Under the pieces are notes generated by a model, which worked only from the letters and a program-made list of their open reading frames with translations, had not been told where the DNA came from and did no database searches. Position numbers and translations under genes: made by a program. Shown one piece after another: positions 39,944 through 40,045 of a stretch of DNA of 40,045 nucleotides. Numbering within the stretch: position 1 is the stretch's first letter; every line of letters starts with the position of its first letter. The DNA comes from HRBIN16 sp049969495 (GTDB taxonomy: Bacteria; Armatimonadota; HRBIN16). The stretch lies in NCBI GenBank assembly GCA_049969495.1, contig JBMFOT010000032.1, forward strand, positions 1-40,045, in the 5' to 3' direction.

Positions 39944-40045
39944 GTTTTTGTGAGGATGTTCGATAAACCATGTAGACACCCCGTATCCATAAACACCACA
40001 AAAAACGCTACGAAAAAACTGCCTCCCCCAGCCAACCGCACCACG

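Overview
The window is a gene-dense bacterial chromosome segment of moderately high GC, with strong GGAGG-type ribosome binding sites and many ATGA/TGATG gene overlaps. It holds about 27 protein genes and no rRNA, tRNA, CRISPR array, transposase or phage gene. The mix of two uroporphyrinogen-decarboxylase-like proteins, apiosidase-like and GH127 glycosidases, a short sialidase-like protein, a PhyH oxygenase and an FGGY kinase resembles free-living, possibly thermophilic bacteria such as Armatimonadota. That placement is an inference from gene content, not a phylogenetic result.

Layout. 1-860: 3' part of a multi-span membrane protein. 920-8907: carbohydrate-related block with an apiosidase-like hydrolase, a URO-D-like protein, a 902-residue DUF2339 membrane protein, a decayed gene start, a sialidase-like protein and a second URO-D-like protein. 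A promoter plus intrinsic terminator at 3526-3646 suggests a small RNA or attenuated leader. 9027-12406: trpF-trpB-trpA and a HAD phosphatase in one overlapping operon. 12405-12541: a minus-strand promoter and terminator frame a roughly 100-nt putative structured RNA, followed by a dispersed palindromic repeat. 12781-17347: Gfo/Idh/MocA oxidoreductase, MFS transporter, CaCA cation exchanger and an orphan sugar-type ABC permease. 17351-20684: hybrid histidine kinase on the minus strand, then a four-cysteine small protein coupled to a four-span membrane protein. 20698-24044: malic enzyme with an N-terminal ACT domain, a MetB-type PLP enzyme and a half-size TauE/SafE protein. 24245-27143: TIM-barrel isomerase and FGGY kinase operon, then a Uma2-family protein.

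27191-30088 is the most interesting locus: a cysteine synthase, a JAMM metalloprotease and a single protein fusing a MoaD/CysO-like sulfur carrier, an E1-like ThiF/MoeB domain and a rhodanese. It looks like the CysM-Mec-CysO/MoeZ cysteine pathway of mycobacteria. Here, however, the carrier's diglycine is buried inside the fusion, so the JAMM protease may be needed to release it. The promoter lies within a 34-bp imperfect palindrome, a likely operator.

30135-39869: a secreted cytochrome P460 with an unusual tandem operator-like sequence upstream, an AddB-like PD-(D/E)XK nuclease without AddA, a single-span proline-rich protein, a PhyH dioxygenase, a GH127 beta-L-arabinofuranosidase, an M50 site-2-type protease and lysA. 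Short inverted repeats of several types sit in the intergenic gaps. Sulfur amino-acid functions (metB, cysteine cluster, TauE/SafE) and sugar catabolism are the two recurring themes.
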